From NCBI RefSeq assembly GCF_001650725.1, contig NZ_LXVX01000011.1, forward strand, positions 186,001 through 250,000: a stretch of 64,000 bases of DNA. Direction: 5' to 3'. The notes below the pieces were generated by a model, which worked only from the letters and a program-made list of their open reading frames with translations, was not told the DNA's origin and did no database searches. The first letter of the stretch is position 1, and every line of letters begins with the position of its first letter. Positions 8,648 to 17,700 of this stretch are shown here, piece after piece. Source of the stretch: Sphingobium sp. TCM1. Lineage in GTDB: Bacteria > Pseudomonadota > Alphaproteobacteria > Sphingomonadales > Sphingomonadaceae. The position numbers and the translations under genes were made by a program.

Positions 8648-9529
8648 TCAGGACGATCTCGTCTGCCGCTCCATGCGATAGGCGCGCGGCGAGCGGCCGA
8701 TGTGGCGGGTGAAGAAGCGGGAGAAATAGGCCGAATCCTCGAAGCCTACGGCATAGGCGATCTCCGTCACCGACAATTGGGAGTAAAGGAGCAGGCGTCG
8801 TGCTTCCAGCAACGCCCTGTCGTCCAGCATCTGGGCAGGCGAACAATTGGCGACGCGGGCACAGGCCTGGCGTAGTGCGGTCAGGCTGGTCCCCAGCGCC
8901 TTCGCATAAACCGGGATCGCCTCACGCTGCCGGAAGCGCTGTTCGATCCGTTCGCGCAGGCGTGCGACCAGCGCGGCCTGGCGCGCGGTGCCCGGTTGCG
9001 TGCTTCTGGCAAGGGTCGCGTGGCGGACAGCCAGCACCATCAGCAGGAGCAGAGTGGATTCCACCGCGGAACGCTGGCCTGGCCCCGACCAGCCAAGCTC
9101 TTTCGCCATTCGGGCGATGATCGCCTCGGCATCCGGACCTTCCTCCTGGGGCAGGGTGACGGCATGGGCGTGGGTGAATAGCGGGGTCAGGTCGGGATCG
9201 CGCGCCACAAGGTCGCGCAGATAGGTATCGGCGATGGTCGTGACATAACCGCGCGATTCCCGGTACCAGGTGAAGCCATGGACGACGCCGGTCGGGATCA
9301 ATAGCAGGCAGGGCGCCTCGAAGCTGACGCGCATGGCCTCCGCCTGCATCGCGCCTCCGCCCTCGGCGATGAGGATGATGTGGTTGAGGTCGCGATGGAT
9401 ATGCGGCCTTATGGTCCATTCGCTCGGCCGGGACCGGTCGTCCAGGCTTTCGACATGCACGAAACCTTCCGCGACGCTGCGCTGGGGTTCGCCATAGAGG
9501 TAGAAGCTGGGAACGGAGGCCGTCGACAT
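8648..9529 (-). CDS. AraC-family regulator with cupin-like sensor domain
   Basis: A 293-aa transcription regulator. Residues 35-110 form a cupin-like effector domain (IRPHIHRDLNHIILIAEGGGAMQAE, then LLIPTGVVHGFTW), and residues 195-290 hold two helix-turn-helix units of AraC type ending in VTEIAYAVGFEDSAYFSRFFTRHIGRSPRAYR. The overall arrangement resembles PobR/HpaA-type activators of aromatic-acid catabolism. It is divergent from the amidohydrolase gene at 9686 across 156 bases, and convergent with the Ldh2 gene, so it most likely controls the amidohydrolase. An MFS transporter of aromatic-acid type lies just beyond, which fits. Confidence 0.85.
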   Translation of the reverse strand: MSTASVPSFYLYGEPQRSVAEGFVHVESLDDRSRPSEWTIRPHIHRDLNHIILIAEGGGAMQAEAMRVSFEAPCLLLIPTGVVHGFTWYRESRGYVTTIADTYLRDLVARDPDLTPLFTHAHAVTLPQEEGPDAEAIIARMAKELGWSGPGQRSAVESTLLLLMVLAVRHATLARSTQPGTARQAALVARLRERIEQRFRQREAIPVYAKALGTSLTALRQACARVANCSPAQMLDDRALLEARRLLLYSQLSVTEIAYAVGFEDSAYFSRFFTRHIGRSPRAYRMERQTRSS

Positions 9530-9685
9530 CGTTCGACCATAGGGGGGATCGGACGGGCCAACAATGTCGAGCGTGCGGACCTTTTACCCCGGCCCGCGCC
9601 AATGCTATCGAACGCCGTCGCCGATCTTGCACGCAATCGATCGGGTTTGCAGGGATGGAGAAGAAGCCCGGGTGGGGATGATGGC

Positions 9686-10540
9686 ATGAAGAGACCGCAA
9701 ATCCTCGATTCGCACCAGCATTTCTGGCGCATAGGCGGGCCTGGCCAGACGTGGCCGGATGCGGATTGGCCCCTGCTCCATCGCGACTTCCTGCCCGACG
9801 ACCTCTTTCGTGCGACGGCGGAGATCGACATGATCGGCAGCATTTTGGTTCAGTCCCAGCCGGACGACCGCGACACTGACTGGATGCTGGACCTGGCGGC
9901 CGATGATCCGCTCGTGATGGGCGTGGTGGGCTGGGTCGCGCTGGACGACGTGGCGGCTCCGGCGCGGATCGCCCGGCTCGCCGCGCATCCCAAACTGGTC
10001 GGCCTTCGGCCGATGCTTCAGGAAATTGCCGACAGCGCATGGATGTTGCGCGATGATCTGACGCCCGCGATCGAGGCTATGCTGCGGCACGGCTTGCGGT
10101 TCGACGCCCTGATCCAGCCACGCCATCTGCCTGCCATGGCTCGCTTCGCCGAACGCTGGCCCCAATTGCCCATCGTCATCGATCATGGCGCCAAGCCGCG
10201 GGCGGCGGCCATGATCCTCGACCCGTGGCGGGACCAACTGGCCCGGCTCGCTGGCTATCCCAATATCTGGTGCAAGCTGTCGGGACTGCGCACCGAGCAG
10301 GCTCTGGGGCAGGCGGCGGATGCGCTGGCTCCCTATGTCGAGCATATCCTGACATGCTTCGGGGCCCGCGCCATGTGGGGCAGCGACTGGCCGGTGCTCC
10401 TGCACATGGGCGACAGCTATGTCGACTGGGTCGATGATATGGTGCGGCTGGCAGGCGATCTGGATGAAACGGCGAGGGTCTCGCTGTTCTCGGGCGCCGC
10501 TCGAGCCTTCTATGGGCTGGATGGCGCGGAGGCCGCATGA
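9686..10540 (+). CDS. Amidohydrolase-2 family lactonase (COG3618-like)
   Basis: A 284-aa TIM-barrel hydrolase of the group that includes L-fuconolactonase, L-rhamnonolactonase and 2-pyrone-4,6-dicarboxylate hydrolase. The signature DSHQHFW opens the protein, with LVGLRPMLQE, PIVIDHGAKP, IWCKLSGLRTE and the metal-site motif MWGSDWPVL following in order. The ATG at 9686 is preceded by GGTGGGGA at normal spacing; the longer open frame to 9380 overlaps the divergent araC gene. Neighbours are an AraC regulator and a convergent MFS transporter with a DUF3237 protein, so hydrolysis of a lactone from an imported sugar acid or aromatic compound is plausible. The substrate is unknown. Confidence 0.8.
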   Translation: MKRPQILDSHQHFWRIGGPGQTWPDADWPLLHRDFLPDDLFRATAEIDMIGSILVQSQPDDRDTDWMLDLAADDPLVMGVVGWVALDDVAAPARIARLAAHPKLVGLRPMLQEIADSAWMLRDDLTPAIEAMLRHGLRFDALIQPRHLPAMARFAERWPQLPIVIDHGAKPRAAAMILDPWRDQLARLAGYPNIWCKLSGLRTEQALGQAADALAPYVEHILTCFGARAMWGSDWPVLLHMGDSYVDWVDDMVRLAGDLDETARVSLFSGAARAFYGLDGAEAA

Positions 10541-10580
10541 TCTGGCGGGCCCCCGCTCCAGCCCCCGACGCCGCGCCGCG

Positions 10581-11876
10581 TCAGGCAGTGCGTGGCCGCA
10601 GCATGGCCAGCAGCAGCGCGCCCGCCAGCGACCCGAGCGCCATGACGAATGCGACCAGCGGCAGGCCATAGTCCATTGCGAAGAGGAATCCGGCCAGGAT
10701 TGGCCCGAGCGCTGCGCCGCCCCGCCCGACGCCGATGACGATACCCGTGCCGCCCGCCCGGACGGAGGTGGGGAAGGATTGGGCCACGAGCGCATAGAGG
10801 CCGACCACTGCGGCATTGGTGCAGAAGCCGCCAGCGCCGGCAACGAAGCTGAGGCCCGCCAGCGTCGTCTGGGTCTGACCGAAGACCGTCACCATGATGG
10901 TGGATCCCATCATGGCGACGAGCACGAGCCCGCGTACCGGCAGGCGCCAGCTCAGGGCGCTCAGCAACAGCGAACCCAGCAGCCCGCCGACATTGGCCCA
11001 GACCAGCACGCCGCCTGCGGCCGAAGGGGCATAACCCATGTCCACCACGATCTTGGGGATCCATTTCAGGATGAAATAGAAGGTCATGATGTGGCAGAAA
11101 TAGGCCAGCGTCAGCAGGATGGTCGTCCTCGCCAGGCCTGGCGCGAACAGCGCCGCGAAGGATGGTTTGGGCGCGGCATGGTCGACGGGCGGCAGGGTTT
11201 CGGCGCGGGCATGGCCCATGCGGTCGAGCAGGCGGTTGATCCGCGCCAGAGCATCGGTCGGTCGCTTTTGCAGCAGGAAGCCGATCGATTCGGGCAACAG
11301 CATGAGCGCGACCGGCAGGAAGAGCGCGGTCACGAGGCTGCCGAACAGGAAGATGTCCCGCCACCCTCCCGCGACCAGAAGTTGCGAGGCGACCGAACCG
11401 CCCAGGATCGCTCCGACCGGGTAGCCGGCCGCCATAATCGCGACGGCCAGGCTGCGGGCGCGGGCGTTCGCCAGTTCCGCGACCATCGCATTGGTGCAGG
11501 CCAGCATCCCACCGATGCCCAGCCCCGTGACAAGGCGCACAACGGATAGGGACAGGACGTTCCACGACTGTGTCGCAGCGCCCATGCCGACTGCCATCAC
11601 GACCAGGCAGCCCAGGATGGTCGGGCGGCGTCCGATGCGATCGGCGAGATTGCCGAGCAGGACCGATCCCACCGCCATGCCGATCAGCTCCATCGAGAGG
11701 ACGAGGCCCAGCGCGGCGCGATCGATTCCCCATTCGGCGGCGATGCCTGGCGATGCGAAGCTGATCGCCAGCACGTCGAACCCGTCGAGCGCGTTGAGCA
11801 GCACGCACAGGATGATCCCGGCAATCTGCAATCGTCCCATGGACGCCTCGTCCAGTTGACGCCTGATATCGGTCAT
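10581..11876 (-). CDS. MFS transporter, aromatic acid:H+ symporter type
   Basis: A 431-aa, 12-helix inner-membrane carrier. The first helix has CVLLNALDGFDVLAISFASPGIA, whose Asp (DGFD) is a mark of the AAHS (aromatic acid:H+ symporter) family such as PcaK and MhpT. The cytoplasmic loop GNLADRIGRRPTILG between helices 2 and 3 is the MFS signature. It begins 24 bases after the stop of the DUF3237 gene and is probably cotranscribed with it, possibly from the luxR promoter upstream. It likely imports the small acid processed by the neighbouring enzymes. Confidence 0.85.
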   Translation of the reverse strand: MTDIRRQLDEASMGRLQIAGIILCVLLNALDGFDVLAISFASPGIAAEWGIDRAALGLVLSMELIGMAVGSVLLGNLADRIGRRPTILGCLVVMAVGMGAATQSWNVLSLSVVRLVTGLGIGGMLACTNAMVAELANARARSLAVAIMAAGYPVGAILGGSVASQLLVAGGWRDIFLFGSLVTALFLPVALMLLPESIGFLLQKRPTDALARINRLLDRMGHARAETLPPVDHAAPKPSFAALFAPGLARTTILLTLAYFCHIMTFYFILKWIPKIVVDMGYAPSAAGGVLVWANVGGLLGSLLLSALSWRLPVRGLVLVAMMGSTIMVTVFGQTQTTLAGLSFVAGAGGFCTNAAVVGLYALVAQSFPTSVRAGGTGIVIGVGRGGAALGPILAGFLFAMDYGLPLVAFVMALGSLAGALLLAMLRPRTA

Positions 11877-11900
11877 CCTCGCTCCATGTCGTTTTTTTGT

Positions 11901-12461
11901 TCAGCCGACTTCAAAAATATCGAGCCGTACATGGTCCTTATAGCGTGCGGCGCTGCACAGGAAGACGGTGCGGCCGAGCCAGGCGTGGGGACTTTCGCTC
12001 GCCACCTCGAAGCGCGGGGTCGTGCGGAAGTAATAAAGAGCGGGATCCACGGCCTCGCCCGCCGCGATCCGGGCCAGGACCGGAGCGGGGCCGCGCCGAT
12101 AGCCGGGATTGACGATGGAAAGGATGCTGCCGTCGCTTGCCTCGATTGAATAGCGGGCGAGGATGTCGGCCGTGCCGTCGGAGCGGATTGTCTGCCAGTC
12201 GGCGCCGCCGGGCAAGACCCTTCCGGTCAGGCGCGGGCCGTCAAAGCTGCCCCCGACAATCGGGATGACCCGCTTGCGCGCACCGTCCACCATGCCCAGT
12301 TCCTGCGCCGGGCCGATCAGCACCCGCAGCCGCATGGCGAGGATCAGCGGCGGCGCGGGCAGGGCGTCGGTTTCCTTGGCCTGGGCTGTCGGCACGCCGC
12401 CGGCCAGCGCGAGAAAAGGCATCGCCTTGAGCAGGCCACGCCGATGCAGCGGCTCTTCCAT
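11901..12461 (-). CDS. Exported DUF3237 protein
   Basis: A 186-aa protein with an N-terminal export signal carrying twin arginines (EEPLHRRGLLKAMPFLALAGGVPTAQA) followed by a beta-rich DUF3237 domain. Landmarks are VIPIVGGSFDGPRLTGRVLPGGADW, the DGTADILARYSIE strand pair and the YYFRTTPRFEV and WLGRTVFL ends. I chose the ATG at 12461 because GGGGGAGAGG sits just upstream; the ATG at 12479 has none. DUF3237 proteins occur in aromatic and sugar-acid catabolic clusters and have no firmly assigned reaction. It is followed after 24 bases by the MFS transporter gene and preceded by a LuxR regulator. Confidence 0.78.
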   Translation of the reverse strand: MEEPLHRRGLLKAMPFLALAGGVPTAQAKETDALPAPPLILAMRLRVLIGPAQELGMVDGARKRVIPIVGGSFDGPRLTGRVLPGGADWQTIRSDGTADILARYSIEASDGSILSIVNPGYRRGPAPVLARIAAGEAVDPALYYFRTTPRFEVASESPHAWLGRTVFLCSAARYKDHVRLDIFEVG

Positions 12462-12568
12462 ATCCTCTCCCCCTGTCATTCCGTGTCATGGAAGTAGCGG
12501 ATCATCTCCCGCACGTCGATCTTTCCGGCCGCTGTGCTCGTCGTGACATGGGCCGCCGCAGCGCCCGC

Positions 12569-13669
12569 TCAGGGGTTGCCTGCTATCGACAGCACGCTGG
12601 TCAGGATATTGCGCACCAACTCGGCCTGGCCGCGTGCGCCGGTCTTGGCGTAGACTTTCTTGGAATAGTTGCGGGCCGTTTCCACTGTGATTCCGAGTTC
12701 CACCGCGGCTTCCTGGATGGAAAAGCCGCTGGCAATAGCCCAGGCCAGCCTCGCTTCGCTGGGCAGCAGCCCGAACAGATCGGCCAGCTGGTCGCATCGA
12801 TCGGCATGGGACCAGCGGTCTCCGCTCAGATAGGCGATGGCGACAGGCTTGGAATGGGGTGATGCGAAGCGACTGTGGACGGGCGTGACCAGCATGTCCA
12901 TCCAGGGGTCGCGGCTCAGGTTGAACGCACGCGGGCGGCCCTCGCCCGCTTCGGTATAGGATTTGACGAGCGCGGTCAGCGTGCGATCCACTGCGGGCGA
13001 CGCAGGCGTCAGGCGATCATAGCGGCCCCGGCGCAGGACGGCCGTGCGTTGGAACAGCTGCTCCACATGGGGGGTCATGTCGATGATGCGGCAGCGCGCA
13101 TCCAGCGTCAGCCAGCCGAAGTTCAACCGTCCGAAAGCGTCGGATGTCAGGGAGGAACGGAACCGTTCGCGCTCCAGTGCGATGAAGCTGCGCAGCGCGA
13201 TCCGCACATGCGGCACCAGCGCCGTCAGCAGGGCGCTCACCGTCGATCCGATCCGATGGTCGCCCGCACAGGTCAGCCACGCATCGACGCCGCTGGGTTC
13301 CGCGACCCGGACCGATCGCATGTCGGCGATGCCGAGGCCGTGCAGAAAATCGTCCCGATAGGCGCGCTGCACCGGGTCGAGGGGGTTGAGCAACTCGTCC
13401 AGCGTATAGACGCGCGCCTCGCGCATGTCCCTGTAGGGCAACGGATCGCGCCGATCATATTGTTCGCTGAACAGCCGGTCCAGATGGGGCGGCGTGGCCG
13501 GGCCGGTATGCAGCTCGACGATCGCCTCCTCGTCGATCGGACGGAATGCAAGCGCGACATAGAGGGCGCCGGTCCGCGCGCGCAGTTTCTCCAGGAAGCC
13601 GTGCCAGAGCGGCTGCTCGAATATCCCCTCGTGCAGCGCGGCCAGCAATCCATTGTCGTCCAGTCGCAT
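12569..13669 (-). CDS. LuxR-family transcriptional regulator
   Basis: A 366-aa regulator. The first 290 residues form a sensor region with no motif I can name. The C-terminus, residues 300-355, is a LuxR/FixJ helix-turn-helix: FGLLPSEARLAWAIASGFSIQEAAVELGI then VETARNYSKKVYAKTGARGQAELV. It contains no receiver-domain aspartate set. It lies 107 bases upstream of the DUF3237-MFS pair on the same strand, so it may lead that operon. A perfect 7-bp inverted repeat and a TATAAT box lie immediately before its start codon, pointing to autoregulation. Confidence 0.82.
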   Translation of the reverse strand: MRLDDNGLLAALHEGIFEQPLWHGFLEKLRARTGALYVALAFRPIDEEAIVELHTGPATPPHLDRLFSEQYDRRDPLPYRDMREARVYTLDELLNPLDPVQRAYRDDFLHGLGIADMRSVRVAEPSGVDAWLTCAGDHRIGSTVSALLTALVPHVRIALRSFIALERERFRSSLTSDAFGRLNFGWLTLDARCRIIDMTPHVEQLFQRTAVLRRGRYDRLTPASPAVDRTLTALVKSYTEAGEGRPRAFNLSRDPWMDMLVTPVHSRFASPHSKPVAIAYLSGDRWSHADRCDQLADLFGLLPSEARLAWAIASGFSIQEAAVELGITVETARNYSKKVYAKTGARGQAELVRNILTSVLSIAGNP

Positions 13670-13677
13670 GGCATGGC

Positions 13678-13700
13678 ATTATAGCCTCCCATTTGGGAGG
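13678..13700 (-). promoter_or_regulatory. Palindromic operator abutting a TATAAT box before luxR
   Basis: CCTCCCATTTGGGAGG (13685-13700) is an inverted repeat with 7-bp perfect arms and a TT spacer. On the minus strand it is followed directly by C and a consensus TATAAT (13683-13678), then the regulator ATG at 13669. A transcript from this box would start only a few bases before the ATG, so the mRNA may be nearly leaderless. A dimeric regulator bound here would cover the promoter spacer. Confidence 0.5.
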
Positions 13701-13744
13701 TGCAATCCCGCCGGCGCAGGGCAGCGCGCCGCTTCGTCCCCGCA

Positions 13745-14519
13745 TCAGCGCTCAAGGCCGCGCCGCGCGATGGCTGCCAGCCGGAAGAAGTTGGAGGCGA
13801 TGTAGAAAAGCCAGTGATCGACCCCGACCCGGCCGGTCCGCGCCGGCCAGCCCCGCGACGATCTCGGGTGGCATCCGGTACATCATCGCGTGATAGGCGA
13901 AGTCGGCCAGCGGAAGGCCCAGCGTTGACAATTCCCGGTCCAGCACGGCCAGCACACGCGGCTCGCGGGGGTGGAATATCATGTTGTCACAGCAGAAATC
14001 GCCATGGACGATCGCGCTTTCGTCGTCCGGCGGGATGTTTTCGGGCATGGACATCGACACTGTGAAGCTGGGCCATGGCGGCGTTCATCGCATCAAAATA
14101 GGCCGGACGCTCGTCGCGCGGGACGTCGGGCAGGTTAGCGTCCCAAAAGATCCGCACCTCGACCAGGTCCATGACGTAGAAGGGCGTGCCCATCTGGTCG
14201 CCATCCTCGCAGCGTCCGAAAATATGGGGAAGGGGGAAGGCCGCCTGCTCCCGCGTTGTCAGTACCTTGACCTCGCGCTCGATCGCATGGGCGCCGTTGA
14301 GAAACAGGCCCGGCGGTTTGCGCCGCAAGACATAGGAACGGGCCGGGGTCACTAGCCGATGGTCGGATTGGATTGCCCCCCCTTGAACTGCTCGACCGTC
14401 AATGGCCCGGAAAAGTCGGGGATGTGCGCCCGAATCCAGTCGGCGAGCGCGCCCTCGTCGAAGGCATAGCCCTCGCGCACGGCCGTCGTTCCGGCATTGG
14501 CGTCCGCGCCGCTGCTCAT
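13745..14519 (-). pseudogene. Decayed phosphotransferase (APH/ACAD10-11 N-terminal type)
   Basis: Remains of a protein-kinase-fold phosphotransferase, normally about 340-350 aa. The pieces appear in order but in different frames. From the ATG at 14519 the first 56 residues end ..EQFKGGQSNPT then a TAG. Restoring one lost base near 14360 would read NPTYRLVTPARSYVLRRKPPG and continue in the next frame to MAQLHSVDV. An internal deletion of roughly 40-50 codons around 14050-14060 then joins to MPENIPPDDESAIVHGDFCCDNMIFHP, which holds the catalytic HGD-x4-N loop. After GLAGAD another lesion near 13810 shifts to WLFYIASNFFRLAAIAR and a stop at 13745. Its ATG overlaps the stop of the acyl-CoA dehydrogenase fragment, the usual arrangement of this pair. 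Confidence 0.85.
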
Positions 14520-14728
14520 ACTGCCTGCGCCTTCAGAAAGTCGCGCTTGATCTTCTTGGCCAGGCTCCATTTATGCACTTCGGTCGGGCCGTCATAGATA
14601 CGGAAGGCGCGGACCTCGCGGAAGATTTGCTCCACCACGGTGTCGCCCGAAACGCCCGTGCCCCCCATCACCTGGACGCATTTGTCCGACACGCGCATCA
14701 GCGCCTCGCTGACCGCGCCCTTCGCGCC
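14516..14728 (-). pseudogene. 3' fragment of an acyl-CoA dehydrogenase gene
   Basis: Only the last 70 residues of an acyl-CoA dehydrogenase remain: GAKGAVSEALMRVSDKCVQVMGG, then FREVRAFRIYDGPTEVHKWSLAKKIKR. The family is normally about 400 aa, with this part forming the C-terminal helical domain that binds the adenine end of FAD. The fragment starts at the base after the TGA of the TonB receptor gene and has no start codon of its own at that end. It probably belonged with the adjacent decayed phosphotransferase (ATGA overlap), a pair related to ACAD10/ACAD11 fatty-acid catabolism. The missing 5' part indicates a deletion or insertion that joined unrelated DNA at this point. Confidence 0.88.
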
Positions 14729-17700
14729 TCAATTGCCGAACTGGATGCGGATGCCGCCCATGATGCGACGGCCGCCATAGGACAGGCGCATCACGCGTGG
14801 CGTGCCGTCCGCGAACGGAACATAGCTGCCGGTCGATATCGTGGCGGCCTCCCGCGTCATGTTGCGTCCTTCCATGTAGATCTGGAAGTTGCGCGTGACG
14901 TTGTAGGAAATCTTCGCATCGATGAAGGTAGTCGAGTCGATGAAGCGCGGTACGCCGGGATTATATCCGGGCGCGACCAGGCGGACATTGGTCCATTGTT
15001 CGCCGGGATAATTGATGTCGATATTATTCCCGCCGCACGGTGTGATGCAGGAGAACCGCGCGCTGCGTTTCTGGTAGGCGACGCGCATGTTGAGCTTGCC
15101 GTCGTCATACCAGAGCGACGCATTCAGGTAGCGCTTCGATTCTTCGGGTGGTGCCATCACGTCGCCGGTCAAAGGATCCTGCTGCCCGGTGGTGGCTGAG
15201 GAACCCAGGATCGACATATTCACGTCCGCGCCGGTATATTTCAGGAACCAGGGCAGGAAGGTGAAGGCAGTCTTGGCCGAAAACTCCCAGATGGATCGCT
15301 TGTAGCCCGGGCCATTGTCCCAGGTGGGATAGCTGAACTCATAGTCGGATAGCGGCTGGCCGGTCGCCGGGTCGACCTGATCGCTGCCCGCGAAGGGGCG
15401 GGCGATGCGGGTCACGGCGATCGGATTGCCGGTCTTCACGTCCAGCTTGCCATAGGCAACCGACAGCAACGTATCGGCATTGGGATACCATTCCAGCGAT
15501 GCGTTGTAGCTCCAGGCGGTAAAGGGCTTCAGCCCCGGATTGCCGACCCGGCCGGTGCAGCCGAAAATATCGTCGCCCGATGTGTCGAGCAGGCTGCGCT
15601 GGTCGATGGTGCAGGTGCCGCCGGCGATCAGGCGGTCCATCGACGGCCGCGCCACGGTCTTGCCGCCATAGAGGCGCAGCGCCACCGTGTCGTTGAAGCC
15701 CCAGAGGTTGAAATTGAAGCTCGGCAACCAGTCGCTGGTGCTGGCGTTGAGCGTCGTATTCTGGCTGAAGGTCTGGACGATGATACCGCCCGGATTGTCG
15801 GGGTCGGCCGGATTGAAGGTCGGGGTGGTGCGGATGGTGCTCAGCGTCAGCAGCGCTGAACCGCTGACCTTTGCGAACACGCCGCGTACGCCGACATTGC
15901 CGTTGAAGACCAGGCCCCAGGGCAATTGTTGTTCGAAGTCGAGCATCGCGTAGATATTCTTGATCTCTTCGCGGACGCGCGTGACCGGCTGGTCATACAT
16001 CTGGCCGTCGCTGCCCATGCAGGTCTTGAGGCAATCGAAATTCATATATTGCGAAGCGCCGAGCGCATCGAACAGTTCGTCGGTACGGATGCCTTGCCAG
16101 GCGGGCGGCAAGTTGCCGCGGTTGGGCAGGCCGCCGAAATATTGGGAATCGCTGTCCTCCAGCGTCCGGCGGAACAGCGCTTCCAGATCGCCTGGCGTCA
16201 GCGTGTCCACCCCCGATCGGACGTTCAGCGGGTTGGTGCTGGGAACGAAGCCATAATTGCAGCCAAGCCCGCCGGGCGCCGAAGAGCCCGCCGTCGGCTG
16301 GCAGGCGCGCAGCGTGCCGCGGACGTTGGCGGTCGGCACGATGACGGCGGGCACATAGCCAGGCTGGCCGAAGGTGCCCACCGCGCTGCTGACCGTATAG
16401 CCGCCGCCGCCCCAGCGATCCAGCTTGTTCTTGCGGTACATGCCGCCGACCTTCACCCGCGTGATGAAGGGCAAGAACTCGTCCGTCTTGTAAGCGATGT
16501 CGAGCTTCGCGATACGTTCGGAGGATTCGCCCAGCTGCGGTGAATAGGATACGCCGAACGATGGCGTGGTCAGCGGCATCTGCCCGACCGTGTAGGCCGG
16601 CGTCGCCGGGCCGTTCGGGCCGGCGGCCACGGCGGTCTGGCCGATGCAGGTCGGCGCAGTGCCGCCGCCGATGCAGGTCGGCGCGTTCAGCTGGACGAAG
16701 TTCGCCGGGTTGGTCTCATCATAATTGTCCGGTAGCGCGACGTCCCAAAGCCCGTTGGGCTGAAGCGTCAGCGTCGCGTCGCCATAGGCGTAATTGCGCG
16801 AGGTTCGCATGTCGCCCCGGCTCGACCGCGCCTGCGTCATCCCTGCCATGGCGTCGATTTCCAGCCGGTCGCCGCGATATTCTGCGCCGAACTGGCCATA
16901 TTTGGTCTTGGTGTCGATCGTGTTTTCGATCTGGTCGATATTCACCGCATTGTTGGTGAGGGTCATCTGCGTGACATTGTGACTGTCGTCCACCACGACA
17001 CTGCCGGGCACGACGTTCAGCACATTGCCAAAAGTCGCATTGTTACCGACATTGTTCAGGCCGTCGAACAGATAATAGCCTGCGGGCGCCGTCGGGGACA
17101 CGGTGCGCCTGCGCGGATAGCCTGTCGTGCTGTCGACGAAGGTGCCGTTGATATTCTGCCCGAACAATGTCACCGGGTTGCGGCTGCGATTTTGGTCATG
17201 CACCTTGCGATTGGCCATGGTGCCCTTCGCGAAGACGGTCAGATTGTCGGTCAGCCGATAGTCCAGGCGGGCGTCGATCGCGTAACGCTCGTCGGTCTGG
17301 GTGTTCATGAAATTGCGCAGCAGCGACGGCGTATAATCGTTCCACTGGTTAAGGCAGCTCTGCTGTTCCAGGATGCGCTGCGATCGCTGGCCGGTCGTTC
17401 CGGTCGGATTGTGCGGGAACAGGTTGAAGCAATCCGCCTTGCTCTGGGCCGAAGCGGACTTGGTGATCAGCGATCGCGGCGTTTCGCTGCTGTTGGGGAA
17501 GAGGACGTCGGCGGCATCGGTGCCGATCACGCTCGGATTATATTCGAACGTTTTTTCCGGTGACTGGTCGAAGTCGAACAGGCGGGCATAGCCGCGATTG
17601 TTGCTGGTCGTCGTCTCGTAGCCATGGCCGTTATTCTGGATTTTGGAATAGCTGCCGCTGACGATGACGCCGAGGCGGTCGTCGAAGAATTTGCGCGCCG

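Noticed and set aside
12486..12568. In-frame run after the luxR stop reading ..TTSTAAGKIDVREMIRYFHDTE
   Set aside because: It looks protein-like for 20 residues, but has no start codon or ribosome site. It may be a remnant of a lost C-terminus; not enough to call a gene.
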